DNA of 35,291 nt from a bacterium (GCA_004561785.1 SFUB01000023.1:1-35291); one strand, 5' to 3'. Shown: positions 23,141 through 30,452, numbered from the stretch's first letter. The notes: generated from the letters alone by a model not told the origin. A program made the numbers and translations.

Positions 23141-23513
23141 TCCTCTTGCTCCTGTTCCGCGCTTTGAACGCCCTTCCTTCGAATCCGCATTTCGCCATCC
23201 ATTCCTCTATGCCAGAGAACACGGCCCTCTCTGCGTAGTTCTTGTGCTTCCCAGAGAAACCGCCGGACTTGTCTACTTCTGAGGCGTATGAGCCCTTTCC
23301 AGGAAGCGTGACTGTAACGCCTTTCTTCCTGTAGAGGTCCAAATCGTACTTCAAAGCCGGTATGCTCACCACGAAATCGCCAGCGCCGTCATGGTATGTG
23401 GAGATCGTGTTCATGAGGTTCCCGGAAAGGTGCACTTCCAAGAAGTCTTCGCGCACCTTGTCCGCTATCATGCGCGCCAATCTCTGTTTGGATTTGTTGC
23501 TCATCGGGTCCAT
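23133..23513 (-). CDS. HK97 gp10-like tail completion protein (126 aa), predicted leaderless
   Basis: The protein starts MDPMSNKSKQRLARMIADKV. SIPALKYDLDLYRKKGVTVT and GFSGKHKNYAERAVFSGIEE fit the HK97 gp10 / tail-completion type encoded between the head-closure and tail-tube genes. The ATG at 23513 lies exactly 6 nt after TATAAT (23520-23525), so transcripts should begin at the start codon. No ribosome binding site is visible. The upstream reading frame to 24047 is a shadow that passes through a terminator. Confidence 0.7.
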   Translation of the reverse strand: MDPMSNKSKQRLARMIADKVREDFLEVHLSGNLMNTISTYHDGAGDFVVSIPALKYDLDLYRKKGVTVTLPGKGSYASEVDKSGGFSGKHKNYAERAVFSGIEEWMAKCGFEGRAFKARNRSKRNG

Positions 23514-23519
23514 GCATGA

Positions 23520-23547
23520 ATTATAGACGAAAAACGCGCGCGGACAA
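23520..23547 (-). promoter_or_regulatory. Internal promoter giving a leaderless mRNA (gp10-like gene)
   Basis: Minus-strand TTGTCC (23542-23547), 16 nt, TATAAT (23520-23525), then 6 nt to the ATG at 23513. The -35 box lies within the terminator hairpin of the previous gene. Confidence 0.65.
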
Positions 23548-23557
23548 ACCTCGCGCG
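23530..23557 (-). terminator. Terminator after the head-closure gene
   Basis: CGCGCG and GG/CC segments pair around an ACAAA-type loop, with one mismatch, followed by GTTTTTCG on the minus strand. It begins directly at the TGA of the 23558 gene. Confidence 0.75.
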
Positions 23558-23923
23558 TCAAACGCCCCTCAAAGAAATGTAGGACGAGTATTGCGGCTCG
23601 CGCGAGAATTCGCTTCTTTTCTTGCGTTTCACGCGCTGAACCCCATCCACGATCCAAATCCTTCCGGAATATTCGACCAAATCCTCCGTTTTCATCCCGT
23701 CCACGGAATCGTTGGTCTTCAGCGTCACCGTAGATGAATCGACCATGAACGCCCCTGCCCTCAATTGGTCTTGCGCGTATTCCGCGTTGGCTTCGGAGGC
23801 ATAGAACACGCCGGAAGGCTCCTTTACGGCAACTAGGTTGCGCGGGTCGGCGGATTCGTCTCGCTCGTACCAAAGGCATTTCTCGTAATATGAACGCCTC
23901 GAGGCGTAGATGTCCACGCCCAT
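23558..23923 (-). CDS. Head-closure protein-like (121 aa)
   Basis: The protein starts MGVDIYASRRSYYEKCLWYE. A beta-rich C-terminal half (SSTVTLKTNDSVDGMKTEDL, VEYSGRIWIVDGVQRVKRKK) matches the small SPP1 gp16/HK97-type head-closure barrel, where a DxVxYxGxxWxV strand pair is common. It follows the connector gene with a 2-nt gap. The ATG at 23923, 8 nt behind GGGGG, is preferred to the TTG at 23941. It ends at a terminator. Confidence 0.7.
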   Translation of the reverse strand: MGVDIYASRRSYYEKCLWYERDESADPRNLVAVKEPSGVFYASEANAEYAQDQLRAGAFMVDSSTVTLKTNDSVDGMKTEDLVEYSGRIWIVDGVQRVKRKKRSEFSREPQYSSYISLRGV

Positions 23924-23925
23924 CG

Positions 23926-24375
23926 TCAGATCCCCCACCAAATCGGCCCGGCGTCGCCCGCGTTCCTTCCGTGGTTGCGGATCTCACGGCACCAAAGCCC
24001 GCAAAGCATGAGCTCGCGCTTCGCGTTCGGGGCGATGGACTTCTCATTTAGCGTGCCGGTGGCGGCCTTCACGCCATCGTCTGGGTCGTATCCGGAATCT
24101 ACTGAGATGTCGCCGTTTTTGAACACGTAGAGGATTTGCTCCATGAGCGCGTGCTTGTAATGCTCCTTCTGGTAGTCCGTGAAGTTCGGGTATTCCTTTT
24201 TCACGTTGCGGTAGAAGGCGCTGTCGATGAATGTCTCAAGGCGGTAGGCCTCGCGGTTCAGGAACGCCTGAGCCGTGGCGCTTGGGTTGTCGTCCCCTTT
24301 CATTTGGGCTTGGAGGTCGATCCCTGCCCATTCCTTGAATTCGTCCAATGTGATGTTCTTGGTTTGCAGGTCCAT
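23926..24375 (-). CDS. Head-tail connector protein (149 aa), predicted leaderless
   Basis: The helical protein MDLQTKNITLDEFKEWAGID with AYRLETFIDSAFYRNVKKEY, TDYQKEHYKHALMEQILYVF and LNEKSIAPNAKRELMLCGLW has the layout of gp15/HK97 gp6-type adaptors that join the portal to the tail; the LxxSGxx...S loop before the last helix is typical. The ATG at 24375 is exactly 6 nt after a TATAAT with a consensus-like TTGAAA 17 nt further up, so a leaderless message is predicted. No ribosome binding site is visible. Confidence 0.72.
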   Translation of the reverse strand: MDLQTKNITLDEFKEWAGIDLQAQMKGDDNPSATAQAFLNREAYRLETFIDSAFYRNVKKEYPNFTDYQKEHYKHALMEQILYVFKNGDISVDSGYDPDDGVKAATGTLNEKSIAPNAKRELMLCGLWCREIRNHGRNAGDAGPIWWGI

Positions 24376-24381
24376 GCCGTG

Positions 24382-24410
24382 ATTATAGAAAAAGCCCCGT
24401 CCTTTTTCAA
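24382..24410 (-). promoter_or_regulatory. Strong internal promoter nested in a terminator, leaderless start
   Basis: Minus-strand TTGAAA (24405-24410), 17 nt, TATAAT (24382-24387), then 6 nt to the ATG at 24375. The -35 box is formed by the terminator loop, so the same DNA ends the capsid transcript and starts the connector transcript. Confidence 0.8.
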
Positions 24411-24419
24411 GGAAGGGGC
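24388..24419 (-). terminator. Terminator after the major capsid gene
   Basis: GCCCC and TCCTT on one arm pair with AAGGA and GGGGC on the other (one mismatch, 4-nt loop), followed by TTTTTC on the minus strand. It lies 19 nt beyond the capsid TAA. Confidence 0.9.
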
Positions 24420-24438
24420 ATTGCGCCGTTTCGTTCGA

Positions 24439-25695
24439 TTAGGCGTTGGGGGTGAGGCCGGTCGCTTTGCCGGTGGCGATGACTTTGTTGGAATCGTCTT
24501 TGACGGCGAAGTACTCGGTGGCGGCGGTGGCTTTGAAGGTCGCTCCAACGGCGAGGGATTCGGCGGAGTTGTCGGTCGCGCCGAGGACGAACGCGGTGGA
24601 TTTGTGGATCAAGGTTCCGCGGAGGCCGGCCGGGGTGGTGTAGAACCCATCGAGGGAGTAGGTGCCGGCTGCGGCGGTCTTGGTCAGCGCGACGTTGACG
24701 AGGTTGGATTTCTCGGAGGCGTTGACGTTGCTCACGGAGACGTAGCACCCGACGAGTTTGTTGGCGGGGATTAGCGCGTCGTGGTAGAGTTTGAAGTTGA
24801 CTTTGTAGCCGTCGAAGTCCTGAACGACGCCAGGCCCGAAGATATTGGACTTCTCGACCTTGACGACCGGGACGATTGCCTTCTTGGAGACGATCATGTA
24901 GTTGATGATCTTCGCTCCGGCGGCCGGTCGATATCCGGATTCGTCGACCACGATGGAGGAGTAGAACCTATCGGAGGGGACGACGATGATGGGGCGCCCG
25001 TTGTAAGCCGGGACGCGGAAGGTCACGCCGCGATCGGAACGGAGGTCTTCCTGAGTGATGAACTTGGTGATTTCCTCAGAGTTCTGGATTGCGGTCCAAG
25101 TGGACGGAGAGACGAGGATGACCTGCTCGTCTTCGGGGACTTCGTGCTCGATTAGCCATTCGAAGCCTTTGTTGAAGAGATGGATGATCTCGTTCGCGTC
25201 TCCTTTGGTGGACACGGGGGTCTCGGTGACGAGGTTGCCCAAGAAGGCGTTGGCGCTGGAGGCGATGGTAGAGAATCGGACCGCGTCGACCTCGGGGACG
25301 ACCTTGGTGCGGAGGAACTCACGCAGGATGTTCGCGATGAGAAGCCCGGCGGTTTCCTCGTTGTCGGTGTCGTCGATTTGGAACTGCCTGCCTCGGAGGT
25401 AGCGCAGTCTCTTGATTTCCCAGGTGATGCTGGCGCTTCCGACTTTGTAGCCGTCGTTGTGGCCTACGCCGTTGTAGTTGGAGTATCCGCCGTCGGCTTC
25501 GTTGTGCCCGGCCCTGTAGTAGTTGGAGAGCCCATCGAGGAGGATGTTGGCGATTTTGACATAGCCCGCTTCCTTGAAGTTGAGGTCCATGAATTTCTCG
25601 CCCTTCTCGAAGATCGCCGATTTGCTTTCGGTGGCGAAAACGGTGTCGATGGCGTTGCTGATGTACTTGGTGATTAATTCGAAGCTGTTAGCCAT
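24439..25695 (-). CDS. Major capsid protein with C-terminal Ig-like domain
   Basis: The 418-aa protein begins MANSFELITKYISNAIDTVF. LNFKEAGYVKIANILLDGLS, SASITWEIKRLRYLRGRQFQ, IDDTDNEET and VVPEVDAVRFSTIASSANAF form the HK97-fold core seen in many Firmicutes phage coat proteins. From about residue 315 a Ser/Thr/Ala-rich tail (NLVNVALTKTAAAGTYSLDG onward) looks like an immunoglobulin-like domain exposed on the capsid surface. It follows the scaffold and a small capsid-associated gene, with AAAGGA before the ATG. Codon choice is more uniform (CGAC/GAGG rich) than in neighbours, in line with high expression. Confidence 0.93.
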   Translation of the reverse strand: MANSFELITKYISNAIDTVFATESKSAIFEKGEKFMDLNFKEAGYVKIANILLDGLSNYYRAGHNEADGGYSNYNGVGHNDGYKVGSASITWEIKRLRYLRGRQFQIDDTDNEETAGLLIANILREFLRTKVVPEVDAVRFSTIASSANAFLGNLVTETPVSTKGDANEIIHLFNKGFEWLIEHEVPEDEQVILVSPSTWTAIQNSEEITKFITQEDLRSDRGVTFRVPAYNGRPIIVVPSDRFYSSIVVDESGYRPAAGAKIINYMIVSKKAIVPVVKVEKSNIFGPGVVQDFDGYKVNFKLYHDALIPANKLVGCYVSVSNVNASEKSNLVNVALTKTAAAGTYSLDGFYTTPAGLRGTLIHKSTAFVLGATDNSAESLAVGATFKATAATEYFAVKDDSNKVIATGKATGLTPNA

Positions 25696-25714
25696 TTTGG
25701 TTTTTCCTTTCGGT

Positions 25715-25924
25715 TCAGATGAACTTCATGCCGTAGAGGTCTTCGGCTTTGGCCCGCTCTAACGTGGCGAGCGCGGAGGTGAGTTCTTCCTCGCTGATCC
25801 TTCCGGCTTCGGCCTCTTTCTTGAGGGCCTCGGCGATCTTCCCATCGTCCAAGCCCTGTTTCCTCAAAGCCTCGATCAAGGCTTCGGCCTGTCCTTTGGG
25901 ATGGATTTTTCTGTCTTCGTCCAT
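25715..25924 (-). CDS. Small helical capsid-operon protein (69 aa)
   Basis: The start MDEDRKIHPKGQAEALIEAL is followed by two or three amphipathic helices, with KIAEALKKEAEAGRISEEEL. AAGGAAGG precedes the ATG. It lies between scaffold and major capsid, where phages encode decoration, scaffold-assist or small head proteins. No family is recognised. Confidence 0.72.
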   Translation of the reverse strand: MDEDRKIHPKGQAEALIEALRKQGLDDGKIAEALKKEAEAGRISEEELTSALATLERAKAEDLYGMKFI

Positions 25925-25946
25925 TTTGTGGTTTCCTTCCTTGCCG

Positions 25947-26507
25947 TCAGCTCACGAAGCCTTCTGGGAACCCCCAGAGCTTTGCCGCCTCTTCCCTTGG
26001 GTCGGATTTGGCTTTTTCGCCCTTCTCGGCCCCGATTGGCTCGGGCTTGGTGAAATTGGGTTTGGGCTGGCCTTCTTCGGCCTTGAGCCACTCAGGGTGC
26101 GTTTCGAGCACTTGCTTGAGGGCTTCCTCGCTCATCTCCATGCCTTTGCCTTTGAAGTAGGTTTTGGCGTCGTCTTCCCTTTCGGGCAAGACCCCGTGCC
26201 TTTTAAGCGCTAGCTCCTCGTTGGCGCTTTTGAGCTGCGCTTGGATTTCCGCCAGGCTCTTCGCCTGCTCGTCGTATCCCTTCGCCTTCTCGAAAAGCGC
26301 GTCCAAGGCCTTTTCGTCTTCCACGCCGTATTTGGCGAACAATTGCCGGTCGCGTTTGGCCAAACGCTCCCGCACGATGTCGTTCACCTCATCCTGCGTG
26401 AGGGACGCATGGCTGGCTTGCTCGGGGGCGCTTTCCCCCTTGCCTTCTTTTTCCGCGTCCGGGGTCTCCGCGGCTTCGACACCCCCGATGTTCTTCTCGT
26501 CTTCCAT
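25947..26507 (-). CDS. Capsid scaffold protein (DUF4355-like, 186 aa)
   Basis: A disordered acidic start (MEDEKNIGGVEAAETPDAEK) is followed by SLTQDEVNDIVRERLAKRDR, the helix motif of DUF4355-type scaffolds, then a long coiled coil (KAKGYDEQAKSLAEIQAQLK) and a Pro/Gly/Lys-rich tail. It guides coat assembly and leaves the prohead. It lies between portal and capsid genes. Its own promoter (26543-26571) gives a leader of about 29 nt without a convincing ribosome binding site. Confidence 0.85.
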   Translation of the reverse strand: MEDEKNIGGVEAAETPDAEKEGKGESAPEQASHASLTQDEVNDIVRERLAKRDRQLFAKYGVEDEKALDALFEKAKGYDEQAKSLAEIQAQLKSANEELALKRHGVLPEREDDAKTYFKGKGMEMSEEALKQVLETHPEWLKAEEGQPKPNFTKPEPIGAEKGEKAKSDPREEAAKLWGFPEGFVS

Positions 26508-26542
26508 GATTGAAGCAGTAACCTCGCTTTCTCAGTGCCAAC

Positions 26543-26571
26543 ATTGTAGGGCTAAGTCTGCGCAAAATCAA
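26543..26571 (-). promoter_or_regulatory. Internal promoter before the scaffold/capsid genes
   Basis: Minus-strand TTGATT (26566-26571), 17 nt, TACAAT (26543-26548). Predicted start of transcription is near 26536. The -35 box overlaps the portal stop codon. Confidence 0.7.
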
Positions 26572-26583
26572 CGCAAAGGCGTT
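26564..26583 (-). terminator. Weak terminator-like hairpin at the portal stop
   Basis: AACGC and GCGTT form a 5-bp stem around a 4-nt loop, followed by GATTTTG. The portal TGA lies in it. Being short, it probably only partly stops transcription. Confidence 0.4.
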
Positions 26584-28184
26584 TTTTGGCCCATTTGAGA
26601 CGATTTTGGAGTTATGGTGGAATATTCCTCACCAAGATCAGGCGAAAGCGCCACGCGGGCTTTCTCGGCTTTGTTGGAGGCGAGCGCCTCGAGCTCCCTC
26701 TCCCTGTCGTCTCCCTTTAGGGCTTCGCCATAGAGCTTCTCCACGTACATCTCGTTGGAGATGGCGCCTGCTTGCCACATGGGCAGCAGCGTGCGGGATT
26801 GGCTTTCGAAGGAAGGGTTCGCGAAGTCGCTGAACCTCACGGAGATCTCCGGCTCGTCTAGGGGCACCGCGCCGGTGTCCATGTATACCTTCATCGCCGT
26901 GGTTATCTCGGCCAAGTCGCGCAGGATCTCAGTCTCCCTGGCCACGATCTTCTCGCGGGTCATTATGGTGACCTTCTCCTTCTCCCTCTGCGCCTCGGCG
27001 TTGTCTCTCTTGGAGATCCCAAGGCCCAACGTCGATGGCGAGATGATCCCGGTGAGCGCCATGGACACGAGGGCTTGCTGCTCCTCGTTGTATTGGCTTA
27101 GGTTCAGGTTCGGCTGGGTGGTCTGAATCGAGGTGTCGATCCTACCATCGCCGTCCGGGATGCCGGATTTCTGCACGTATTGGCGGTTGTACACCTTCGG
27201 CATCTTCGGGTTGCCGTTCCCATCGCGACCCAAAACGTCCGGAGAGTAATATTCGACCGGGGTCGACACCCTCGAGGTCTGCGATCTTTGCGAGAGTGAT
27301 TGGTCGATGTCGTCGAAGAGGTCTATCTTCCCGGCGAACACCGAGCGCCCGTATCCTGGGTTGTCTGGGTCGGAGAAGAACCGGCATGGGACCGCGAGCA
27401 CCTTCTTGAACCCTGGGAATTCCACGTCTTTGAGACCTTCCAGGCCTTCGACCGTTTCCATCGGCACGGGCTTCAGCTCATCGTTCTTCCCGAGTTGGTA
27501 GAGCTCGTACTCGATGGCCGAGTTTCCGCGCTCGTTGATCCTGCGCGTTTCGAGGAGAAGGTAGTCTTTGTTGCCTTGGCGGTAGTAGTTCTTGAACACC
27601 ACGCCGATGGCCTTCCCGTTCCTAATGGCGAAATCGACGTCAGAGGCCTCGTAGAACTGCACCGTCGGCCATTCGCTGACGCGCGCGTCCGAGCCGACGC
27701 TCACCTTCCACGCTCCCCATCCTTCTGCGAGGGTCAAGGGCATTTGCCTTTCAGTGTACTCCTCGAGGAATCCGCACTCATTGAGCAGCTTTGATACGTC
27801 TATCTCTCCTTCTCCGCACTTCGGGGTTCCGGTGATCTTGGGCACGCCGACCACGGACACCAAAGTATCCACGATTGCGCGCGGAAGCCCGGAGTGCACG
27901 CGCTTGATGTTGGCCTCCTCCGGGGAAATGCCCCAAAAGTAGTTGGCCCTGTTGCGGTTGTATATCTGGTTGTGGGCGAAACCGGCGATGGCCTCGCCCG
28001 TGTAGTACGCAAGAAGGTCGTTTGAGTTCCCCATGTACCACACGCGCGCCTCTTGGGCGTTCTGCAGCTTAACGTCGTCCGGGTCGTTCACGAGCGCGAA
28101 TCGCTCTTGGTTTGGGTTCCCCGCGAGCTTATCGAGCCCGAGGAAGCGCAATATTCTTTGCTTGATTTTCTCAACGATGTCCAT
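26568..28184 (-). CDS. Portal protein (SPP1 gp6-like), predicted leaderless
   Basis: The 538-aa protein has the SPP1/phi-type portal layout: N-terminal DIVEKIKQRILRFLGLDKLA, the wing with VWYMGNSNDLLAYYTGEAIA and SGLPRAIVDTLVSVVGVPKI near residue 95, a stem region FSDPDNPGYGRSVFAGKIDL, DDIDQSLSQRSQTSR near 285, and a long helix GLGISKRDNAEAQREKEKVT near 390. Twelve copies form the DNA entry ring at one capsid vertex. The ATG at 28184 is 6 nt after TAAAAT and has no close ribosome binding site. It is the first gene after control region B. Confidence 0.93.
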   Translation of the reverse strand: MDIVEKIKQRILRFLGLDKLAGNPNQERFALVNDPDDVKLQNAQEARVWYMGNSNDLLAYYTGEAIAGFAHNQIYNRNRANYFWGISPEEANIKRVHSGLPRAIVDTLVSVVGVPKITGTPKCGEGEIDVSKLLNECGFLEEYTERQMPLTLAEGWGAWKVSVGSDARVSEWPTVQFYEASDVDFAIRNGKAIGVVFKNYYRQGNKDYLLLETRRINERGNSAIEYELYQLGKNDELKPVPMETVEGLEGLKDVEFPGFKKVLAVPCRFFSDPDNPGYGRSVFAGKIDLFDDIDQSLSQRSQTSRVSTPVEYYSPDVLGRDGNGNPKMPKVYNRQYVQKSGIPDGDGRIDTSIQTTQPNLNLSQYNEEQQALVSMALTGIISPSTLGLGISKRDNAEAQREKEKVTIMTREKIVARETEILRDLAEITTAMKVYMDTGAVPLDEPEISVRFSDFANPSFESQSRTLLPMWQAGAISNEMYVEKLYGEALKGDDRERELEALASNKAEKARVALSPDLGEEYSTITPKSSQMGQKTPLR

Positions 28185-28190
28185 GCCGTG

Positions 28191-28219
28191 ATTTTAGCCC
28201 CTTTTCGCGCGGTTGGGAA
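28191..28219 (-). promoter_or_regulatory. Promoter of the portal/virion operon, leaderless start
   Basis: Minus-strand TTCCCA (28214-28219), 17 nt, TAAAAT (28191-28196), then 6 nt (CACGGC) to the ATG at 28184. The same CACGGCATGGAC string follows the -10 box at 24375. Confidence 0.6.
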
Positions 28220-28266
28220 CACGCCTAAAAAGTTTGTTTTTCGAACCGAACTATAGGGTGAAATTT

Positions 28267-28289
28267 CATACCCCCTTTATGGGGGTATG
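28267..28289. repeat. Palindrome CATACCCCC-TTTAT-GGGGGTATG
   Basis: A perfect 9-bp inverted repeat with a 5-nt centre, next to the long inverted repeat of control region B. It may be an operator or act as an RNA hairpin. Confidence 0.65.
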
Positions 28290-28390
28290 TAGATAGTTAT
28301 GACAGTTTACCCCTTTTTTTACCTTCGTATATGAGAACTAAAATATAAAAAGAAAGTTAAAAATGGGGGTCAACTATCATAACCCTCTAC
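28289..28390. promoter_or_regulatory. Control region B: 102-bp inverted-repeat element
   Basis: Read on the minus strand it aligns along its length with 11053-11155 read on the plus strand: GTAGAGGGTTATGA, AGTT with CCCCCATTTT, CTTTTTATATTTT, ATACG and AAGGTAAAAAA are shared. The motif TTATGAYAGTTKRCCCC occurs at both ends, with a fifth copy at 28484-28499. From 28185 to 28567 I see no ORF with a ribosome binding site; the stretch is all regulatory-looking repeats. Confidence 0.65.
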
Positions 28391-28414
28391 GCGTTAGTCG
28401 TTTTTTAGTGGTTT

Positions 28415-28455
28415 TTACCCTTATATAGATATTATCTATATCTATATAAGGGTAA
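28415..28455. repeat. Perfect 17-bp inverted repeat in control region B
   Basis: TTACCCTTATATAGATA and its exact complement flank a 7-nt centre. It is AT-rich, unlike the rest of the genome. No T-run follows on either strand, so a protein-binding site, cruciform or origin element is more likely than a terminator. Confidence 0.8.
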
Positions 28456-28500
28456 CTTTCCTCATCGTGAAAAATGAGGGTTTGGGCCAACTATCATGAA

Positions 28501-28521
28501 AAAAGCCCTTTTTGGGGGCTG
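28501..28521 (-). terminator. Terminator after the terminase operon
   Basis: AGCCC and GGGCT pair around a 7-nt loop on the minus strand, followed by TTTTTTC. It lies 47 nt beyond the TGA of the large terminase gene. Confidence 0.75.
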
Positions 28522-28567
28522 ACACGCCCAAGACCGTGGACTATAACTTTGATTTTTCAACACTGTT

Positions 28568-30046
28568 TCAATGGCTTTTGAAGGTCTTCCAGCGCCTTAT
28601 CCGCTCCCTAAGGGGGGCCCAGGCGTACTCGTTGGCGTTCGTGGCGTGGTCGTCCCAATCGGCCCTCACTCGCCCATCGTCCCCCCTCCTTGCGTTCTTC
28701 ATCTCGCGCCAAAGGTTAGGGCAGGCCTCGGATACCTTGAACTCGCCCCAAGCCATCAATAGCCGCGAGAAGTCAACGCGAGATTGGATGGGGATCTTCG
28801 TAGACGGCATGAAACGCACGGAAAACAGGCCCTGCCTCCTCGCCTCGAGCTCAAGCCCTTGCCGGAAGCCCCCGGAATCCGCCGAATCAACGTAAACGGG
28901 CAAAATGAACCCGCCTATTTGCTCCGCGTGGTCGACGTCTCGCCACCTCTTGAGCGTGGAAATGAGCTCTTGCTGCAATTCCGGCCCGGTCTTAGGCTTA
29001 ATAGCGCCGTCGTTCGACCAAAAATACTCATCGAGGCAAACCAAGCTGCACCCGTCCGCCGTGAGCCCGCATAATTGCATGGTTGTAGCCGACCCGTACC
29101 CCTCGGCTTGCTTCTTGCCTTTGAGCGTATGTCCTTCTCCGTCCGAGATCCCGAAATCTATCCCAATGGCCATAGCCGATAGGCGGAGCCTGTTGGCCTC
29201 TTGCCTAGGCAGTTTGAGGTCGTCCGTGAGCTCTGGATAGGTCGCTTCCGTGGAATTCCCCCAACACCCAAGCCCCTCCACCAGGTAAATCTCCGGCGCC
29301 TGGTGTTTTAGCGCCATCATGCCGTCATCATACTCAGGCGAGCGGAACTCGTTTATTTTGTAGTTGGCCTTGTGAAGATAGAGCCCTTTCCCGAAGCCTA
29401 GGTTGAATTCCGGGTCCTCAAAATCTATGAACGGTTCGCGCTCCATCCTTTCCGGGTCGTCCTCAAGCCGTCCTTTGAAGAAGGTCGAATAGATCCAGTG
29501 CTCTTTGTTCCAGGGGTTCATGCAAAGCGTCAGTTGGAGGTCTTTTTCCGTTAGCCCGTACTCTTCGGCCTCTTTCTTTCCTAACCTAATGGAGCCGTCC
29601 ACCTTGCGGAAATCCTCATAACTCTTGAGCTCCGAGGCTTCCTCGAAATAAACGTCTGTGAAAACCCCGTGCCTGGCCTTCAATGACGTTTGCCCGGTTG
29701 GGTTGTTGAACCCCTTGAAGAGTATTTGCTGGCCTGTCACTTTGTAAATAATCTCCCTCGGCGTGTTCCGGATTTGGAAATATGGCAACAGCTGCATTTG
29801 ATCCAATCGCTGGATGAGGTTGGGGAACGTGCTAGAACCGTTGTCAACCTCGTTTTGACGAACGAAAAGGACGTTTCTATATTGATTAGAAAGGATTTTC
29901 AAAATGGGCTCAAAGCCCATTATATCAACGGATTTTTTGGTGTTGCGCGCGGATGAAAAAACGCGGTAGCGGTCTTTGCAATTCGTGAACCACCCATTGC
30001 CATATCCCCCGCCGATGAGCTCGGAAACCTTGAGAAGCGTGGCCAT
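28568..30046 (-). CDS. Terminase large subunit (PBSX / Terminase_3 type)
   Basis: The 492-aa protein has the deviant Walker A SSARNTKKSVD near residue 32, where KKS replaces GKS as in several phage terminases. ATPase Walker B and catalytic Glu lie in VYFEEASEL near 135, and the coupling motif in LCMNPWNKEHWIY near 178. The RNase H-like nuclease domain shows AIGIDFGISDG, YVDSADSGGF and a final DDHATNANEYAW. It pumps DNA into the prohead and cuts the concatemer. Strong motifs and its place between small terminase and portal make the call secure. It follows the small subunit with a 4-nt gap. Confidence 0.95.
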   Translation of the reverse strand: MATLLKVSELIGGGYGNGWFTNCKDRYRVFSSARNTKKSVDIMGFEPILKILSNQYRNVLFVRQNEVDNGSSTFPNLIQRLDQMQLLPYFQIRNTPREIIYKVTGQQILFKGFNNPTGQTSLKARHGVFTDVYFEEASELKSYEDFRKVDGSIRLGKKEAEEYGLTEKDLQLTLCMNPWNKEHWIYSTFFKGRLEDDPERMEREPFIDFEDPEFNLGFGKGLYLHKANYKINEFRSPEYDDGMMALKHQAPEIYLVEGLGCWGNSTEATYPELTDDLKLPRQEANRLRLSAMAIGIDFGISDGEGHTLKGKKQAEGYGSATTMQLCGLTADGCSLVCLDEYFWSNDGAIKPKTGPELQQELISTLKRWRDVDHAEQIGGFILPVYVDSADSGGFRQGLELEARRQGLFSVRFMPSTKIPIQSRVDFSRLLMAWGEFKVSEACPNLWREMKNARRGDDGRVRADWDDHATNANEYAWAPLRERIRRWKTFKSH

Positions 30047-30050
30047 GCGG

Positions 30051-30401
30051 TTATTCTTTTTTCACGTCTGAAATAATGGTCACTGCCTGATTGGCCGAAA
30101 TTTCCTGCTTTTCGGTTTGCCCTAAATATTGCTTTCCGAGCCAAATGGCCATAGTGGCGTTTTGCTGGGCGAGCTCGAATTGAGTACGCCTTAGGCTTTT
30201 CTTGCCTTTTTCCTTCCCCTTTCGCCAAAGTCCTAAAAATTTCGGGTCGGCGCTTAGCGTGTTTTCATCGACCCCAAGCACGGCCGCGCATTCTGAAAGC
30301 GAGCACTGAATAGACCCAAGCCCCTCCGCTTGCTTGTAGTCGATTTCGATATTTGGACGGCCGACCTTGTCTAGTGGTTCCTTTTCGCCTTTTTGGATCA
30401 T
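30051..30401 (-). CDS. Terminase small subunit-like protein (116 aa)
   Basis: An N-terminal DNA-binding helix-turn-helix (SIQCSLSECAAVLGVDENTL) is followed by LRRTQFELAQQNATMAIWLG and KQYLGQTEKQE, the segment typical of phage small terminases that bind the packaging site and feed the large subunit. AAAGGA and AAGGAG lie before the ATG. It is the first gene of the terminase operon. Confidence 0.87.
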   Translation of the reverse strand: MIQKGEKEPLDKVGRPNIEIDYKQAEGLGSIQCSLSECAAVLGVDENTLSADPKFLGLWRKGKEKGKKSLRRTQFELAQQNATMAIWLGKQYLGQTEKQEISANQAVTIISDVKKE

Positions 30402-30431
30402 TTCCTTTTGTCTCCTTCTCTTTCTGCGTGG

Positions 30432-30440
30432 ATTCTACCA
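30432..30440 (-). promoter_or_regulatory. Extended -10 promoter of the terminase operon
   Basis: Minus-strand TGGTAGAAT: an extended -10 (TGn) in front of TAGAAT at 30432-30437. The -35 region is only T-rich. It lies between the terminator at 30453-30488 and the small terminase start. Confidence 0.5.
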
Positions 30441-30452
30441 CGGGAGGAGATG

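Noticed and set aside
24136..25677. Long plus-strand glycine/valine-rich ORFs opposite the capsid gene
   Set aside because: Composition artefact of the biased codon use in the capsid gene; no ribosome binding sites.
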